Source: Psilocybe azurescens | Taxonomy: Eukaryota > Basidiomycota > Agaricomycetes > Agaricales > Agrocybaceae | Assembly: GCA_023853785.1 (NCBI GenBank) | Contig: JAJIRX010000798.1 | Location: forward strand, 427,985 to 491,984 | Direction of reading: 5' to 3' | DNA length: 64,000 nucleotides | Shown: positions 9,935 through 23,299 of the stretch, piece after piece | Numbering within the stretch: the stretch's first letter is position 1 | Layout of the letters: every line of letters begins with the position of its first letter | Notes under the pieces: generated by a model | Told to the model about the DNA's origin: nothing | Databases searched by the model: none | The model's input: only the letters and a program-made list of their open reading frames with translations | Translations under genes and position numbers: made by a program

Positions 9935-12900
9935 TCAGATTCGGATAGGCCGGTTCATTGAAGCAGGAACAGGCGGTCTGTTGGAGGCTGCGGGAGTGCG
10001 GCCTCCAGGAGTCGGTCTGCCCCGAGGTCGGGGTCGGTTGAGCCTCAGATTATCTCCAGGGCTGGAAGAAAGAAAAGGAAGAAAAAGTTAGCAAATCTTT
10101 CATAAACACAAGCAAAACGAAACCTCACGTTGCGATCACACCACCCACCGCATTTTCCTTTTGGTCCGTGGACGATTTGCCAGCGCCGGTGCTACGCTTC
10201 GACCAGCCGAGCGCGGTGCGACGGGCGCTCGATCCAACTCGCGGGCGTGCATTGGGCGCAAGTCCGAATGCGTTCTCTCGTTTCGGTCCATTGTCGTCAT
10301 CCATCACGAGGGGGGGAGAAGGGCTTGAGCGCACCCAGGAACGGCGCCGTACCATTGTCCTTGCTCGAGGTCTTGTTGGCCCTCGTGTTCTGGTTGACGG
10401 GCACTTGCTGCAGAACAGGTGTACGATGATCCTGTATATCGATGGTGGCCGTCGAGCGCTTCTTTTCTGGCGAGAGCGTCATCTTGGATACACGTCCTTG
10501 AGGATACGGTGACGGACGCGATGATGTGCGGAAGCGGAAGCGGTGCGGGCGGAGTTCAGACGGCAGTGGGCCATAGTTCTGCACTGAATGCTGAAGCAAT
10601 GCTTGCATACCGGCCGGACTTCCTGGTGCTTGGAAAGCTACAGATGACGAGGCAAATCATTAAACAAATCGATCAGATACAAATGAAAATGCAAAGACTT
10701 ACATTGAATGGCGAATATAGAGAAGGGCGTATCAGACCACAGCCTGCGGCTTTCAGTCACCGTATTCTGAGCCTCATCGCGGAGAGCGTAATATTTCCTC
10801 AGAGCGACAATGCCGCGCTCATCATCCCACACCGACTCCTCGGGCTTGGAGCTCAGCGACGCAGTGTCGGAGTCGACGATGAACACCGCCTGGCGCGTCG
10901 TCGGGCTGGTACTGCTTTTCTTGGACGGCACCGAATGCGCAGGACTCGTGTGGTTCGAGTTCAGCATCTCTTCCTCGATCGTCTCGTACACCGAAGAGCG
11001 GGAGACATGCGATTTGGAGTATCGACGACGATGGCCGGCACCACGCGCGCGGGCGCGAGCGCGGACGTTGTTCCTTGTGATGGTAGAAATGGGATGAGTG
11101 GCGTTGGACAGTGCGATGTTGATATGCGAGAGGTCAATGCTTGATTGCGATCCCCCGGAAATGGACGACCCGTCCGAAGCTGAGAGGGGAGGAGTGTCGC
11201 CTCCGGAGCTCGATGTGCAGGTGCTTGAGCGCGAGCGTGTAGCAGGTCCTGGCCTAGTGAAAACGGGTACAGCATGATCTAAAAGTTCCTCGGTAAGTTT
11301 TCGAATATGTAAACAACAAACAAATGCCAACTGACAAGAAGCAGACAAATCCTCGCCATCAGCAACAAGACAATGCTCCTCCAAGCTCTGCCTCTCCAGC
11401 AGTCCGTGCTGCGCCTTGATCATACGCTCCCCGCCGAACTGGAACGACGACGTGGATGCAATAGAAGGCTTCTCGACGATCCGGGCTTTGTTGGGCGACT
11501 CGTACTGCTCTAAATTTCCTTTGTACATGTGCAGGGCTTGGCCTTGGACCGCGGAGTGCTTGCGTTTCTCGACACGAACACACGGAGAAGCTTCGATAAT
11601 CGAGCCGACTGAACGACGCCGAACGTGTCCGCCGCCCAACATCTATAGGACAAAAATTTCAACACGAAGAATAGGAGAAGAAAGAAAAGACAAAACAACG
11701 TACACTGATCATGGTATCATCATCCTTCATCGGGCTGTGCACGCTATTGTGGCTGAGTACAGAAAGGGGGCGGAACTGATTAGGGGCAAGAGCCCGCCCC
11801 GGAGCTGATGCGCAAAGTCGTCGCCAAAGACAGAATCGGACACCGACGATCGATATCCCGTCTGCTCAAAGAGCGAGTCCTCCGCATCCTCCGCCATAGA
11901 CGACCGCGACGAACGCTGTTCCTCGTCGAGGATCGAGTCGAACGAGCGACGCCGCGCGTCGTGGCTGAATTGCAATTGCGACGCGCTGGCGCTCTCAGGC
12001 GGAGACGCGGAGATGGAAGACAAGGGCCCATGGTCGGCACCCGCGGCGTTGTCGAACATCTTATCCCCAATCCCAGGTCTCCCTAGGTGCATGCCAGAGA
12101 AATCGCTCATCACAGAATCAACAGACTGATCCCTGCGATGCTGTTGGCGCGCCCAGGCGTTGAGCCCTCCATTCGCCCCGTGCTTGACGTACGACATGGC
12201 GACCGAGCTCGTGCTCGCCGTCGAGTCGTTCCTACGATGCTGTTGGTAATAGCTGAAGCTGAACGACCCATTCGCCGAGTCGTTCCTGCGGTGGTGCCCA
12301 AAGCTCCTGTTGTACAGGCTGATAGGCGGCGCCTGCGACGACACCGACATATTCGACTCCCGCCTCCGGTGCCCACGAGCGCCCTTCTGCTGAGGTTGCG
12401 GCGCATGGAAGTAAAAGCTCGACGCATCCGACTCGACTCTCCTCCTGGGCTTGTTCGCTAGGTACGCGAATGTGTCCTCGACACCATCCGACATGACGAT
12501 GCTGAGGCTGCCCGTCATGTCCTCCGACGATGGGCGTTCCTGCAGGCTCGGGAGGCCGAACTCGAAGGGGTCCGCGGAGCCCGGGTTGATGACGTGTCCG
12601 AAAGACGACACGGACGCGATGCTGAAGACGGACTCGTGCCGACGGTGTGGGGCGCGGCGGCTGGCGGCAGCAACGGCGGTGGATGCAGCAGCGGATGTGG
12701 TGTACGAATATGAATAGGAGGATGAGGAATTATCGGCGGGAGGGTAGAACGACGGTCTCTCATCATGGAACTCGAAACCTCGCCTGACCTCCTCGAACGA
12801 GCTGAAGCCCTCGAAGCTGATCCCCGATGTCGGGCGCGACGCTGCCTTGTAGATGCTTCTCCGCTTGTGCTGCATCATCTCGAGCTCGAGCGCAGACGCC

Positions 12901-15900
12901 TGACGCTGCATACCTCGCTGAACGTGCGCGCTGGAGTCCGAAGCCACGCGTGGGCGCGCAGGTGGCGGCTGCTCCGCAACGATCTTCGCATAAATCGACT
13001 TTAGCACTGAATCATCTTCAAGCCCATCGAGCATGTACGAGTCCATATCAATGTTCATATCTATACCTGAAAGCGAGCGCGCATGCGCAGGCGGCGGGAT
13101 GATGTCCGACAGCGTCAGCGGTTGTGTCTGTTTCGCAGTGTCCTTGGGCTTTGTCTTCGATAAGGAGGAAGATGACAACGACGACGCGGAGCGCGGAAGC
13201 CCGCCGAACCTGAACGACGTGTTCAGTTCGCCCTCCGACGTCTCCGATGTGCGGGACGAAGTCGACGACGCAAGTTTGCGCTTAACAATAGGCGAAAGAC
13301 TGTCGCTACTGCTGATGATCTCGGCTGCTTGAAGTAACGATGGTGCCTTCATGTCTACGATTCTAGAAGCCGAGGCGGAGAACATATCGAAGTGCGATTT
13401 CGTGTCTTGAGAATGTACATCCTCATCGACGACGTCGACGCGGCTCTGGGTGTTTGTATTCATGATGTTCGTGTTCGTGTTGAGGCTGGGGAACTGCACA
13501 TCGACGAGCTGCGAGCCCGACTCCGTGAAACCGCCAAATTCAGAGCTGCTTTCAACGTCCCCATCGCCTCCACTGCCACTGCTCACACCGTCCTCTCCCT
13601 CTTCTTCCTCTTCCGCCTTCTCCTGCTGGACACCGCTCTCATAACACTCTCCACCCACCACGCCAAGATGACCAGGCAATGCAGGCACAGGCGGCACCCC
13701 CACCCCCAAGTCCACACCAAAATCATACCGCAAATCCACCTTCGCAGGCGTCCTGAACGCATTCTCCAACTGCTCCACGAAACTTCTCCGGTCCGACCCG
13801 CCCGACTCGTTCAGCCGCGCGAGCTCGCCTGTGAAGTCGAAGGATTTCTTTGTGTCGTCGTCCTCGGAAGCGGAGGGGTCGATATCGATGTCAAAGTGGT
13901 TGTCGTGTGCGTCGACGAGTTCGGCGCGGAATACGGGCAGGGAAGGAGAGAGGGAGGGCAGGGCCGGACGCGAGCGCGCAGCTTCCATGACCGTCCCGAT
14001 CTCCATATCCATGTCCGGATCGTCGACATAGCTTTCATCCCCATCCCCTTCTGCTCCCTCCACACCCACAGCAGATTCAGATCCAGCAGCCAAGATACAC
14101 CTCAGTTCATCAGGCACATCCGAGTCCTCATCCGTCTCATCCAGCTCCTCATCGTGATACATGGACACGTCCGACCCCCCATCGTGCCCGAGAGCCCGAG
14201 CACGCGGCGCGTCTCGCGGGAGATCGGAATGCTGTACTCCGTTTGCGTTTGCTGCTCTTGGTCCTGGTCCTCGTTGTCGGCGGCGGCATAGGAAAGCTGC
14301 TCGTTGTCGGCGTCGGCATAGGAAAGGTGGCTTGTGATCTGGCTCCCGTAGCTGCTGCGACTGCCCTTGCTCGACCTGCTCGCGCGGCTCGTGCTCAAGT
14401 TCACATTAGTGTTCGGGTTCTCGCTAGGCGACATCGACGGCGACGGCCTGCGAAGCGTCTCATACTCCTGTATGCGCTGGAATACAGGCGTCAACGACCC
14501 CGCAAACTCATCCGACGCATGCATACTCCCACTCCCGCGCGATTGCGAGCCGAACGTCAGCGACGACGGTGCGCGGGGTGCAGAAGCTCATCGACGACGT
14601 CGATCTTTGCATCTGGAGACGCTTTCTGATGTACCAGCTTCGCTCTCACATCCACCCTCGACCGCGCAGGGCGCAGCGGCTGCAGCACGACCTCGGGCTC
14701 CGGCTCCGGTGCAGGCGTCATTGTCCTCTTATGGCTGGGCTTGAAAATGCCCATCCCCGCTGAGGGCGGCGTCGATACTACGGCAATAGTGTTTTTGATG
14801 CGGAGCGAAGACGAAGGGGAGGGCGTGTGCGCAGCCTTCTCCTTGACGGGCGAGAGCCCTTTCATGAGCGTGGCCCACGGCGCGATTTGCTTCGCGATGA
14901 GCGATGCGTTCGCTTGGTTCCCGATGGCTGATGATGCTTTCGCAGAGGGTGCAGAGGTCGCTGCTGATGCGGCAGGCGCGACTGAGGTGGGTGCCTGTGC
15001 TTGAACCACGTTCGAAGATTTAAGGAGATATCCACGCGACTGTGCGTAAGGCCTCAGCGAGCTGATCGACGACGTGCTCATCTGCCTGAACAGGTCCGGC
15101 CTCGTAGCTGCGGAGTTCTTGACGACGCTCTTTGCACCGAGCGGGCTCTCCGCCACCAACCTGCGCTTCTTAGCCGTCGCCGTTGGGCTCCCGTTATCGA
15201 GTGCTTTGACTTTCTCGAGCGTCGAGCACTGGCGTGGGCGACGGGGACATGGACGCGGACGGACGCAAGGGCGTCATATCAGGCGTACTGGGCGTAGCCT
15301 GCAAATCGAGGTTGTTGATGAGCATCGCAAGATCGTTTGTCGCGGCGTCAAGGATGGACAAAACGCCTGTTTCAAGAATTAAATTTAAGAATAATAAAAG
15401 AAAAGTGAACACGAACCTTCATCGTCCTCGTGCATAGGCTTGGGCCTGCTCCTGCCGAGCATCTGCTCCGAGAGCGGGCGGGCACGCGCTTTTCTTCACC
15501 GGCGTCGCATCCACCTCCGCCTTCTCCTTCGCCTTGAACCCAAACTCTTCCGCGGCACCACCCACCATCTCCTCAGAGCCTACATCCCCCTCAGCACTCT
15601 CGTTCTCATACCCCGCAATAACATCATCCCAGTCATCTGGCCTCCCATGCCCATCCGCCGTTGCCTCCTCAATCGTCAGGATCGGGTACGAGAAACGCTT
15701 GATGCTCGCACTGTCCCGCTCCTTCTGCCGCTTCCTATACATCGCTTCCTCCTCTGCATCCTCTTCCTCTTCCGCTGCGTCATCAGGCGCTTCTGCGTCT
15801 CCCTCCCCTTCGTTCTGAGCAGGAACGGCACCGACACCATCCAACGAGCGCCGGACCTGCACCTCCGGGAACACATCCATCAGCGCCGTGCGCCTTCTCC

Positions 15901-18414
15901 CCCTCGCTCGAGCGCCTACTTTCCCTTGATGCGCGCCTCTCCTTCTTCTCATCCTCTCCGTCCTTCTCTTTGTCTTCATCCGCGGCCGCCTTCCTCTCCC
16001 GCTTCCTCATCTCCCTAACAGTCTCCAGCCCCTGCTCGTCCCACCTCACACTCGCACCCGACCCCGAATGGGCCGATCCAGACGACGTACCCGAGATCTG
16101 GGACATGCGCGAATTCGTCGACGTCGTCGACAGTGGCCTTAAGCTCGAGCCGGAGGAGAGCACTGAGCTCGGGCGGCGCGTCGCGTAGAATGCGGACTCG
16201 ACGGAGAGTCTGTTGTCTGTCACTATGTTGAGGGGGGTTGGCGTTGGCGTTGGCGTTGGCGTTGGCGTTGGCGTTGTTCAGGTTAGTATTGACAGCGGAG
16301 GTGATGATAGGGGACGGAGCCAGCCCAGGAACCGAAGGTCCAATCGACGACGCGCTCGATCCAACGCGCATAGACGCCGAAGAGGGCAGCCGCATCGTAG
16401 AAGGAAGCCCGAGTCCGAGCAACATGCCACTGTTCTTCTTCGCGCCTAGTGTCTTCGCATTGGTGGCGTTGGAGTTGGAGTAAGGACCGGCGCCCAAGAA
16501 CTCGCTCGCAACAGGCGACGGCCCGCCCGGACTAGACGTCAGCGCGCCCACCTCGAAGCTGCTCGTCGAGTGCCTCATCGGCTGCGCCTTCGCCTCCTCC
16601 TTCTCCTTCTTGCTGGTTTTCTCCTTCTTGCCGTCTTTCTTCTTCTTCTTGCCGCCCTCCTTCTCTTTGCCTTCCTTCTCCTCACCATCCTTCGCCTTCT
16701 TGCCTTTCTTCTTACCCTTCTTCTCCTCCTTAGATACCACTCCTACATCACCTCCATCCTCAGGAGCAGGCATACCCTTCAACTGCGCCCAACTCCCCAT
16801 CCTCGCCAACGACCGCACGCTCTTAATCGCGCGCAGCGCGATCGATCCCTGCCCCTGTCCCTGTGCGTGTGCATTGACATTTTCGCCACTGCCAAGGGCC
16901 CCAGGCGGCGCGAGCATCCCGCCCACAGTCGAGCTCAGCGTGCCCGACCGCGAGCGTGTCCCCGAGTTGGAATTCGAATAGGAGTACGTCGAATTCATCG
17001 TCGCCGCCGACCCCGCGCGTTCCCGTTGCGAGACGAGCGACCTTCGCTCAGCCTCCATGTGCTCCTCGTCTTCCTCGGTGGGCATGGGCACGATCTTGGA
17101 TGGTGCGGGGGGCCGCGTGGCTGTGGCTGTGGCTGTGGCGCTGGAAGTAGAACTAGGTAGGTATGCGTTCGAATTGGATGTAAATGGGGAAGAGGAGGTG
17201 AATGCAGATGCGGGCGCGGTGGACATGGGGTTAAGGAGCATGCCCGAGTCCAGCGAATTGAACCGCATGCGAGATTGCGAGCCTTGGGCTTGAGCTTTGG
17301 GGAAGAATGGTTCTGGAGCTGTGGAGGATGGAATGTAGGTGAGCACGCGTACATGATGACCAAGAGGATAAGAACAAGATGACAACAGGGCAAAGACAGA
17401 GAAGAAAGGAAAGAGGAAAAAGACGCACTCTTCGAACGTGGGTGAGGATCGTGTATGTACTCGATAGCTGTTAAACAAGACAAAGATAAGTTTACATTCC
17501 ATGCAAGATCAGGAAAACAGTGAAAGTGGCTTACGTTTGTGACTTATCTTGTTCTCTTTCTCCTTCTTATCCTTCGAATCTTTCCTCCCCGCCCAATCGT
17601 CGTCCACCACTTCTCTTTCTCTTTCTCCTCCGTCTTCCCTTTCGCCTGCCCTAACCCTTCCTTGCCCTGCCCCTCCTTCAACACCGCACCCTCCTTGCCC
17701 ACCTTCACCACATTTGTAACATCCCCCATCGCCCCTCCCGCACTCGCACCCCATCCAACCCCATCCAGAGCCACCCTCGACTTTTTTCTTCTTCACCAGC
17801 ACAATCTCGCCGATATCCGGGTCCACATGGCTCGGGTCCACGTAGATCTCGAAGCCCCCTTTCCCGCCCGTCGCATACGCATACGTGCACGACGCGTCGT
17901 TAACGAGACCAGACTCGGAGAGCCCGACGCGGCGCACGACGTCCGACAGATCCTTCGCGCGCTCTTCGGACTTGCGGTCTCTGTTGGATCCGAGCCCCAT
18001 CCCGAGGATGCTGAGCTTGGATTTCTTGGGGACGAGCTTCCGCTGCGCCTTCCCACCGACGCCCGCGCTGGGGTCTCCAAGCGCCTTGGTCTTGGGCGCG
18101 ATCAGTGACGGCGAGTGCCCATGCACAGGCACAGGCAACGGCAAAGGCGGCGCAGAAGCGATCGCATCCCACGACTCCTCGAGCGCCCGCGCAAACGACG
18201 CGGACGCCTCGGAAGAGGACGCTGAGAGGCCGCTCGCGGAGGGCGTCGCGGTGATAAGCCGGATGGAGGGGATCCGCGCCGTGGCGGTGGCGTGCGGCGT
18301 TGATGTCGCTGCCGATGACTGGGGCAGCGAGGACGTACGTGGCGGTCTTGTTGGGGGTTGTATGTTTGCTGATGAGGAGGACGATGAGGAAAGCAGTGGA
18401 ATTGAGCTGCGCAT
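9935..18414 (-). CDS. Very large low-complexity Ser-rich protein, conserved in Agaricomycetes, function unknown
   Basis: Model on the minus strand: 18414-17535, 17467-17429, 17318-15418, 15366-11704, 11642-11336, 11278-10703, 10637-10129 and 10061-9935, about 2,660 residues. The N-terminus is Ser/Thr/Pro-rich. A Lys/Glu-rich stretch (KKGKKKGKKAKDGEEKEGKE) is at about 16680-16740. Several short basic H-R-R-x-[ED]-S motifs (HRRHES, HRRRES, HRRNDS) are spread over 12100-12650. The C-terminus holds the best-conserved blocks: RGIVALRKYYALRDEAQNTV, LQHSVQNYGPLPSEL, RRTALGWSKRST and LNRPRPRGRPTPGGR before the stop. I know no enzymatic domain in it; a regulatory or scaffold role is a guess. About eight single-base frame changes are needed (near 10312, 11805, 14185, 14590, 15200, 15485, 15900 and 16234), most in homopolymers, with no clear nonsense codons between them. 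That suggests consensus errors in a working gene. Confidence 0.65.
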
Positions 18415-19337
18415 TGTCGTCTTCGTAAGTTGTCGTGTAAATTGTCAAAAATTCTTGTTGTTGTTGTTGTTGAAAGCAAAGTCGTAAGTGAGTAAGCAAC
18501 GTGTGGTCGTTTCAGAAAATGAATATTTGGTTTGTTGTATAGAACGAAATCGTAGTCGTGAAAATGTTGATGGTGATGTTCTTCAGTTGTAGTCTCGTCA
18601 ATTCGGAACCGTGTCAATAGGCCGTAAAAGACTCGTGCAGCGCGTTAATTGTTATTGTTGGTGTTCTTGTGTATTGATAATAGGAATCGGAACTCTGTCC
18701 GTCCGTCCAAGTCAGAAACAACGCCCACTTTTCTAGAATTGTGTACACCCACCTTGACAATGCACCCCTCTAGCTGGGTCCGAGAATACTTACCGTCCCA
18801 CTAACTCCAGCTTCGACACAGACACAGACGTCCGTCGTATCGAGTCCAGTCCAGAGCAGTGCGTGCGTATCCTTCTTCTTCGTCGAGTCACCAAAGACTT
18901 TCCAAGGGAGTGCAGAGAGGGAAGAGAACAAAGAAAACCCCACGCCCTATCCGACCAAACTTGCAAACCGAACACCACGTGACCGTGCTTGTCGGCCTCG
19001 AGGCGGGAGTATAATTAGGTAAGCGGGGATCAACGAAAGCGGAGCCAAATAACGCGTCGTGTTCGCATCGCGACTTCGCTTCAGGGTTTTGAATTTCGGG
19101 TCGCGTTTGAGGAGCGTCTTCCAACGTCATTCACGCATCATACGGAGGGGGCAGTGTTTACAATCGTAGTAAAGTAAAGTAAGCAGTCTACAATGAACAC
19201 AATCTTATTCTTCGTCTTTCCGGCATAATCTTCATCTGCCCCACACGGCAGCCCCTGTGCCAAACGTTCAGAGGTTCATCGATCGGAGAGATTCGTAAAA
19301 CTAAGGTCAAGGTTAATTCTGACGGATATAAAGCGTC
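18415..19337. other. Upstream region of the large gene
   Basis: Non-coding as far as can be seen. It contains several CAACAA/TTGTTG runs near 18440-18470. It is partly conserved in unit B (31560-32270), including the blocks near AATAACGCGTCGTGTT (19050) and ACGGAGGGGGCAGTGTTTAC (19143). Confidence 0.4.
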
Positions 19338-19466
19338 GCCAGTGGCGGGATTTAGCAGCAGATAAACCGATCCCTGGTAACCGTTGTCTCGCTCTAATAT
19401 AAGCCAGTGGCGGGATTTAGCAGCAGATAAACTGATCCTTGGCAACCTTTATCTTGCTCTAATATA
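19338..19466. repeat. Two-copy 65-base tandem repeat
   Basis: The unit starting GCCAGTGGCGGGATTTAGCA at 19338 is repeated at 19403 with a few changes. Unit B has only a weak single trace near 32390, so the tandem copy arose, or was lost, after the duplication. Confidence 0.75.
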
Positions 19467-19868
19467 GCATACATTCCCGCAGACGTTTGACTCTTTAAAC
19501 GTTAGAGTATGCACAAACGCCCACAATATCATGCTAGACTATATCAGACTCCACTACATTGGGGTAACTGCTGGAGGAGGCGACTAAGGTACTCCTGCTT
19601 TGTTTCCCACCTCCATAGGATTTATCGCATGAGAAATCCAAGACAATTCCATTCGTCTTTAGAATTACTCATTTTCCACATTGAGTCTATCTGATTATAC
19701 TATATATTGTCCATTAAACTGAACTATCTATCGATAATTCTTCATATGGTTCCATCTTTATCGCTAAACCGCTCTGTAGGAAGACAGCTATCCAGATGTT
19801 GGCAATGATTGGGAAGAGGTTTATCCATGCACCAGCATAAGGCTTTCATCTGTCCAGTTGATGTTATA

Positions 19869-20549
19869 CTCGGGCCCATCAAAAGTATCGCAACACTACC
19901 ATTCCTGGCTTAACTAAACAACTATGAACCATGAAACCTTGGTTTTTAGATGGAATATGTATGTTCAATATACGCATGTAATGAGTCAAAAATCAAACAA
20001 ATTGAACAAGTTCTCGAGCAGTAGGAAAGGAATTACTGCTTTCTTCCAAAATTCAACTTTTGCAATACAAGCCCATTTTGGGTAAAATTTGGATCATTTA
20101 CAGCTTTATCATATTTATACATATTGTAAAAATTTCAAGTCTGTTCGTTGAGCGGTTGAGTCGCTACAAGCCTTACAATTCCTGGATTTGATTCCATTTT
20201 AGTGGGTTTCCCACATTTTACAGTGAAAATGGCGGTTTTGCGAAGCCCATATCTCCATCAATTATGCTTCAAATATCATAAAAATACCTACGTTGGAATT
20301 AAATTTAACACAACTGTACAAATCTGAAAAGGTATGCTCTAAAATTTCAACTGTAATGAAGTTGAATTTTTACCAGAGGTCATGATTCGCCTACTACTCC
20401 TCGAAAACTACTTCAATTTTTAAGATATTTATTTCATTATGTGCGTATATTAAATTTTCATATCATATCCCAAACACAAGTTCTCACGATTGGTTGTTGT
20501 TGAGTTAAGGCAGAAATAGTAATGTTGCGATACTTTTAATGGACACGAG
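19869..20549. mobile_element. 681-base Tc1/mariner-like MITE
   Basis: Terminal inverted repeats of nearly 50 bases begin CTCGGGCCCATCAAAAGTAT on the left and CTCGTGTCCATTAAAAGTAT on the right (read inward). A TA dinucleotide flanks each end (19867-19868 and 20550-20551). The TA duplication and the AAAAGTATCGCAACA core fit Tc1/mariner-type ends. No transposase frame is present. The matching place in unit B (about 32839) reads straight through and keeps one TA. Confidence 0.85.
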
Positions 20550-20686
20550 TAAATATTGTTCAAACCCTGCTATAAGATTTGCAGGCAGTGTAGAATCCGT
20601 GGAGAACATAACAGTTCAAGTTAGTAAACCAGTACATACTGCGCATGTCTGCTATACATATGAATATATCTCGTTCTGCTACGTCA

Positions 20687-23299
20687 TTAAGTCTGCCCAT
20701 CATCTACTCTCCTAAGATATGCTTTAACCGCAGTTTGTGCAGATCTCTGTGTTGACTCCAAAGGTGGATATCTGAGGTTGAGGTAGTTATTATGGCGTCT
20801 GATTCTAGCCTGGCGTGCATAGGCAATCAACTCTTTAGAGTAACCTGATTTGTCGAGAAATGGCGGAAGCATCATAATGGCCCAGGAATAGGCAAGAAAA
20901 GCCTCTCCGGTATTGAACAGATACCATCGCATGGGATGAAATTCCGCGTCCACGAAAACTCCCTTGCCAGTGTCTTCGACAAAATTGCGAAACCGATGAT
21001 TGGTGTAATACATTTTGTTTGTAGTGTTGATGGACCGTCGGTACCAAAGTGATTGTGCAGGACTATTCATTCGAGTCCGATGATAATGACAAGATCGCCC
21101 GAATCTACTTGTGTCGACAGAGTATGGGAATTCGCATGTTGATATATAACGCAGAGCGAAAAATGCAGCACTGGTGTAAATACTGGGGGTGTCGGCTGGT
21201 TGCTGGCTTGAAATAATCGAATTTTGTAGAGTGTCGTGAAGGTGTTTACGAAGAACACGTTGCCCAGACGTTAGGTAACGAAGACTGTGTCCTAACTGTG
21301 CTATATGCCTTGGGCTTTTTAAATTTTGTCGTGTAGAAAGGTCAAGACCCCAATAAACCTGTGATTCGTCATTCATAATTGAGGCCAGAAGGAAGCAGAC
21401 GTGAGAGTGTTGAGGACATGGACCAAGTTGAGCTTTGAGGAGTTTCTCAAGTGCGACTATCTCATCGGTGTAAAATTGAGAAATCACCGAATCCGCCCAC
21501 ATCTGGTGAGGTGGTCAGATTTCATTGTTTTGCAAAAGAAGACACATACAGCGCAGAGGGAATCGAGGTATTGAAAATATTTCCCAGAAAATATCGTATC
21601 ATAACGACCTTTTACTCCAAGAATAGTATGGCAGCGACTGAGAGTTAGACGGAGAATGTGTTGGAGGAGCTGTGGATTTGGTTTAGCAAGAGGGCAGTGA
21701 TGAAAGAAAAGCGTAAAGATACGCCAGCGTCCGTCTGAGTCTATTTATTATGCAGTTAGAACATAGAAGCTTAAACAAATGAGAGTACAGGGTGTCATAC
21801 CGGTGAGCGGTTGGAGAGGCGAATTGGATCCCAATGAAGGAAGCTCTGTCATATGAGCAACGCATAACTCGGCATACTGTGTGTGCATTTTGACGCGGTC
21901 AAAATAAAAATCTTTCGATCGTGACTGGTCGAGTAGATAATCTTTCAACGATTCATGTAATAGGCGAACGGTTACCACCTCTGTACCGTCAGGTTGATCA
22001 GGAAAGAATTCGACAGCGACAAGGGAGCCGAGATTCTGCGTTAGAAGTTGAACATCTCCAGGAGCAAGCGACAGGAAAGCTTCTATAAATGTCACTGAAT
22101 TGCAATAATAGCTCGGAGGGTCAAGAACAACGAAGCCAATTATCTGCAATATTAGGTCCACATCTTCAACTCCCATCAGGATGTGCCGGTACAGCGCATC
22201 CAGCTCTGCGAACGGACTGTCGCCCGTCTTCGGCAGTTGTATACCAAGCACAACTTCAAGGCGATGTGTTGGTCGATGACGCGGGGATGCGACATACTTC
22301 ATCACGGTTGATGCATAAATAAACTGCCCGGAAGACTTTTCTACGAGTTTATCGAGTGAATCTTCGGTAGGCCAGCCATTCGGTATGTGCGAGCGAAGGC
22401 GATGCTGAGCTTTGATCTCGTCAAATTTATCTGCCAGAAAATGTCGAATATCACGATCAGACTGATAATTATGATCCAATGCCATTCTTGCCAATATAGG
22501 GAATGGTTTTCTATCGAAAGATGACGAGATATCGATCTCTGGGCGACTGGCTATGAGGATCCTCAGAGGTAAGTCCCGACTATCCAGAAGCCTGAAGGAC
22601 AGTTCGATAATTCTCGCTTGAACTTTTGGATCATCGCATTCGTCAAGTCCATCGATAATGACGACGATGTGGTTGTTGGTTGAAAATCCGGAGCGAAGAA
22701 GTTCAAGCAGGGGCTCTCGAATGAGGGCCATGAACTGTGTCTCAAGAGATTTTGTGACAATCAGGGGGTCTTGCTCAAATGTAAGGGCGACTCGTTCTCG
22801 GAACACCTGCGGAAGCTTTGTCGCGAGCTGATACGCCAGGGTTGTGACGAGCCACTTGGCTACTCCTCGTTGTGGGTCGTTTCTTGAGAAGAAGAAAGTG
22901 GCGAGGAAGAAGTGTTGGCCATGTAAAATCTCCGCTATAGTCTGAGCAATGGCCGATTTCCCTGCGCCAGCTGCTCCGTACAGCCACATAATGAGAGCAT
23001 CTCGAGTATCTTCATTGAGTCCACTGATCCAGTCCGTGACCCTCTTGATAATCGCGACTCGTGTGTTAGGATGGCATTTTGGCGGATCAAAGCGCTCCCC
23101 TGAGTCATGAAATGCTCCGTGAGCAACGTATTTTGCAGGGATTCAAATACACCTATCGTCGATGCTGATCAACATTATGTATCTCCCATTCCACCGGAAA
23201 GAATATCCTACCTTTAGGGCTTTGATATTGGTGAATCACGTTGTTGAATGTGCTGTTATCAATAGTTATGTTTCTCGATCCATGGAAGTAGTGCGACAT
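20687..23299 (-). CDS. NACHT-domain (NLR/STAND-type) protein, unit A copy
   Basis: Probable signal-transduction NTPase of the fungal NLR type, implicated in non-self recognition. Exons on the minus strand: 23299-23212, 23164-21801, 21734-21550 and 21502-20687, about 817 residues. The start MSHYFHGSRNITIDNSTFNN resembles N-termini of agaricomycete NACHT proteins; next comes AFHDSGERFDPPKCHPNTR. The P-loop is GAAGAGKS (residues about 93-100) and Walker B is VVIIDGLDECDD (about 197-208). After the NACHT module a C-terminal domain of about 320 residues (exons 3-4) shows no WD40, ankyrin or TPR repeats that I can see. One base is missing in an A-run at about 23131-23134 relative to unit B (LQKYVAHGA against LQEYVAYGA); without it the start would be out of frame. 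That may be a consensus error. Confidence 0.8.

Noticed and set aside
10419..11144. Long plus-strand open frames opposite the large gene (also 12087-13644, 13392-14291 and 16570-17160)
   Set aside because: They are low-complexity shadows of a GC-rich minus-strand gene whose own frames give coherent spliced protein text.
19188..19445. 85-codon minus-strand ORF over the 65-base tandem repeat
   Set aside because: Its protein repeat merely reflects the DNA repeat, and unit B does not preserve the frame.
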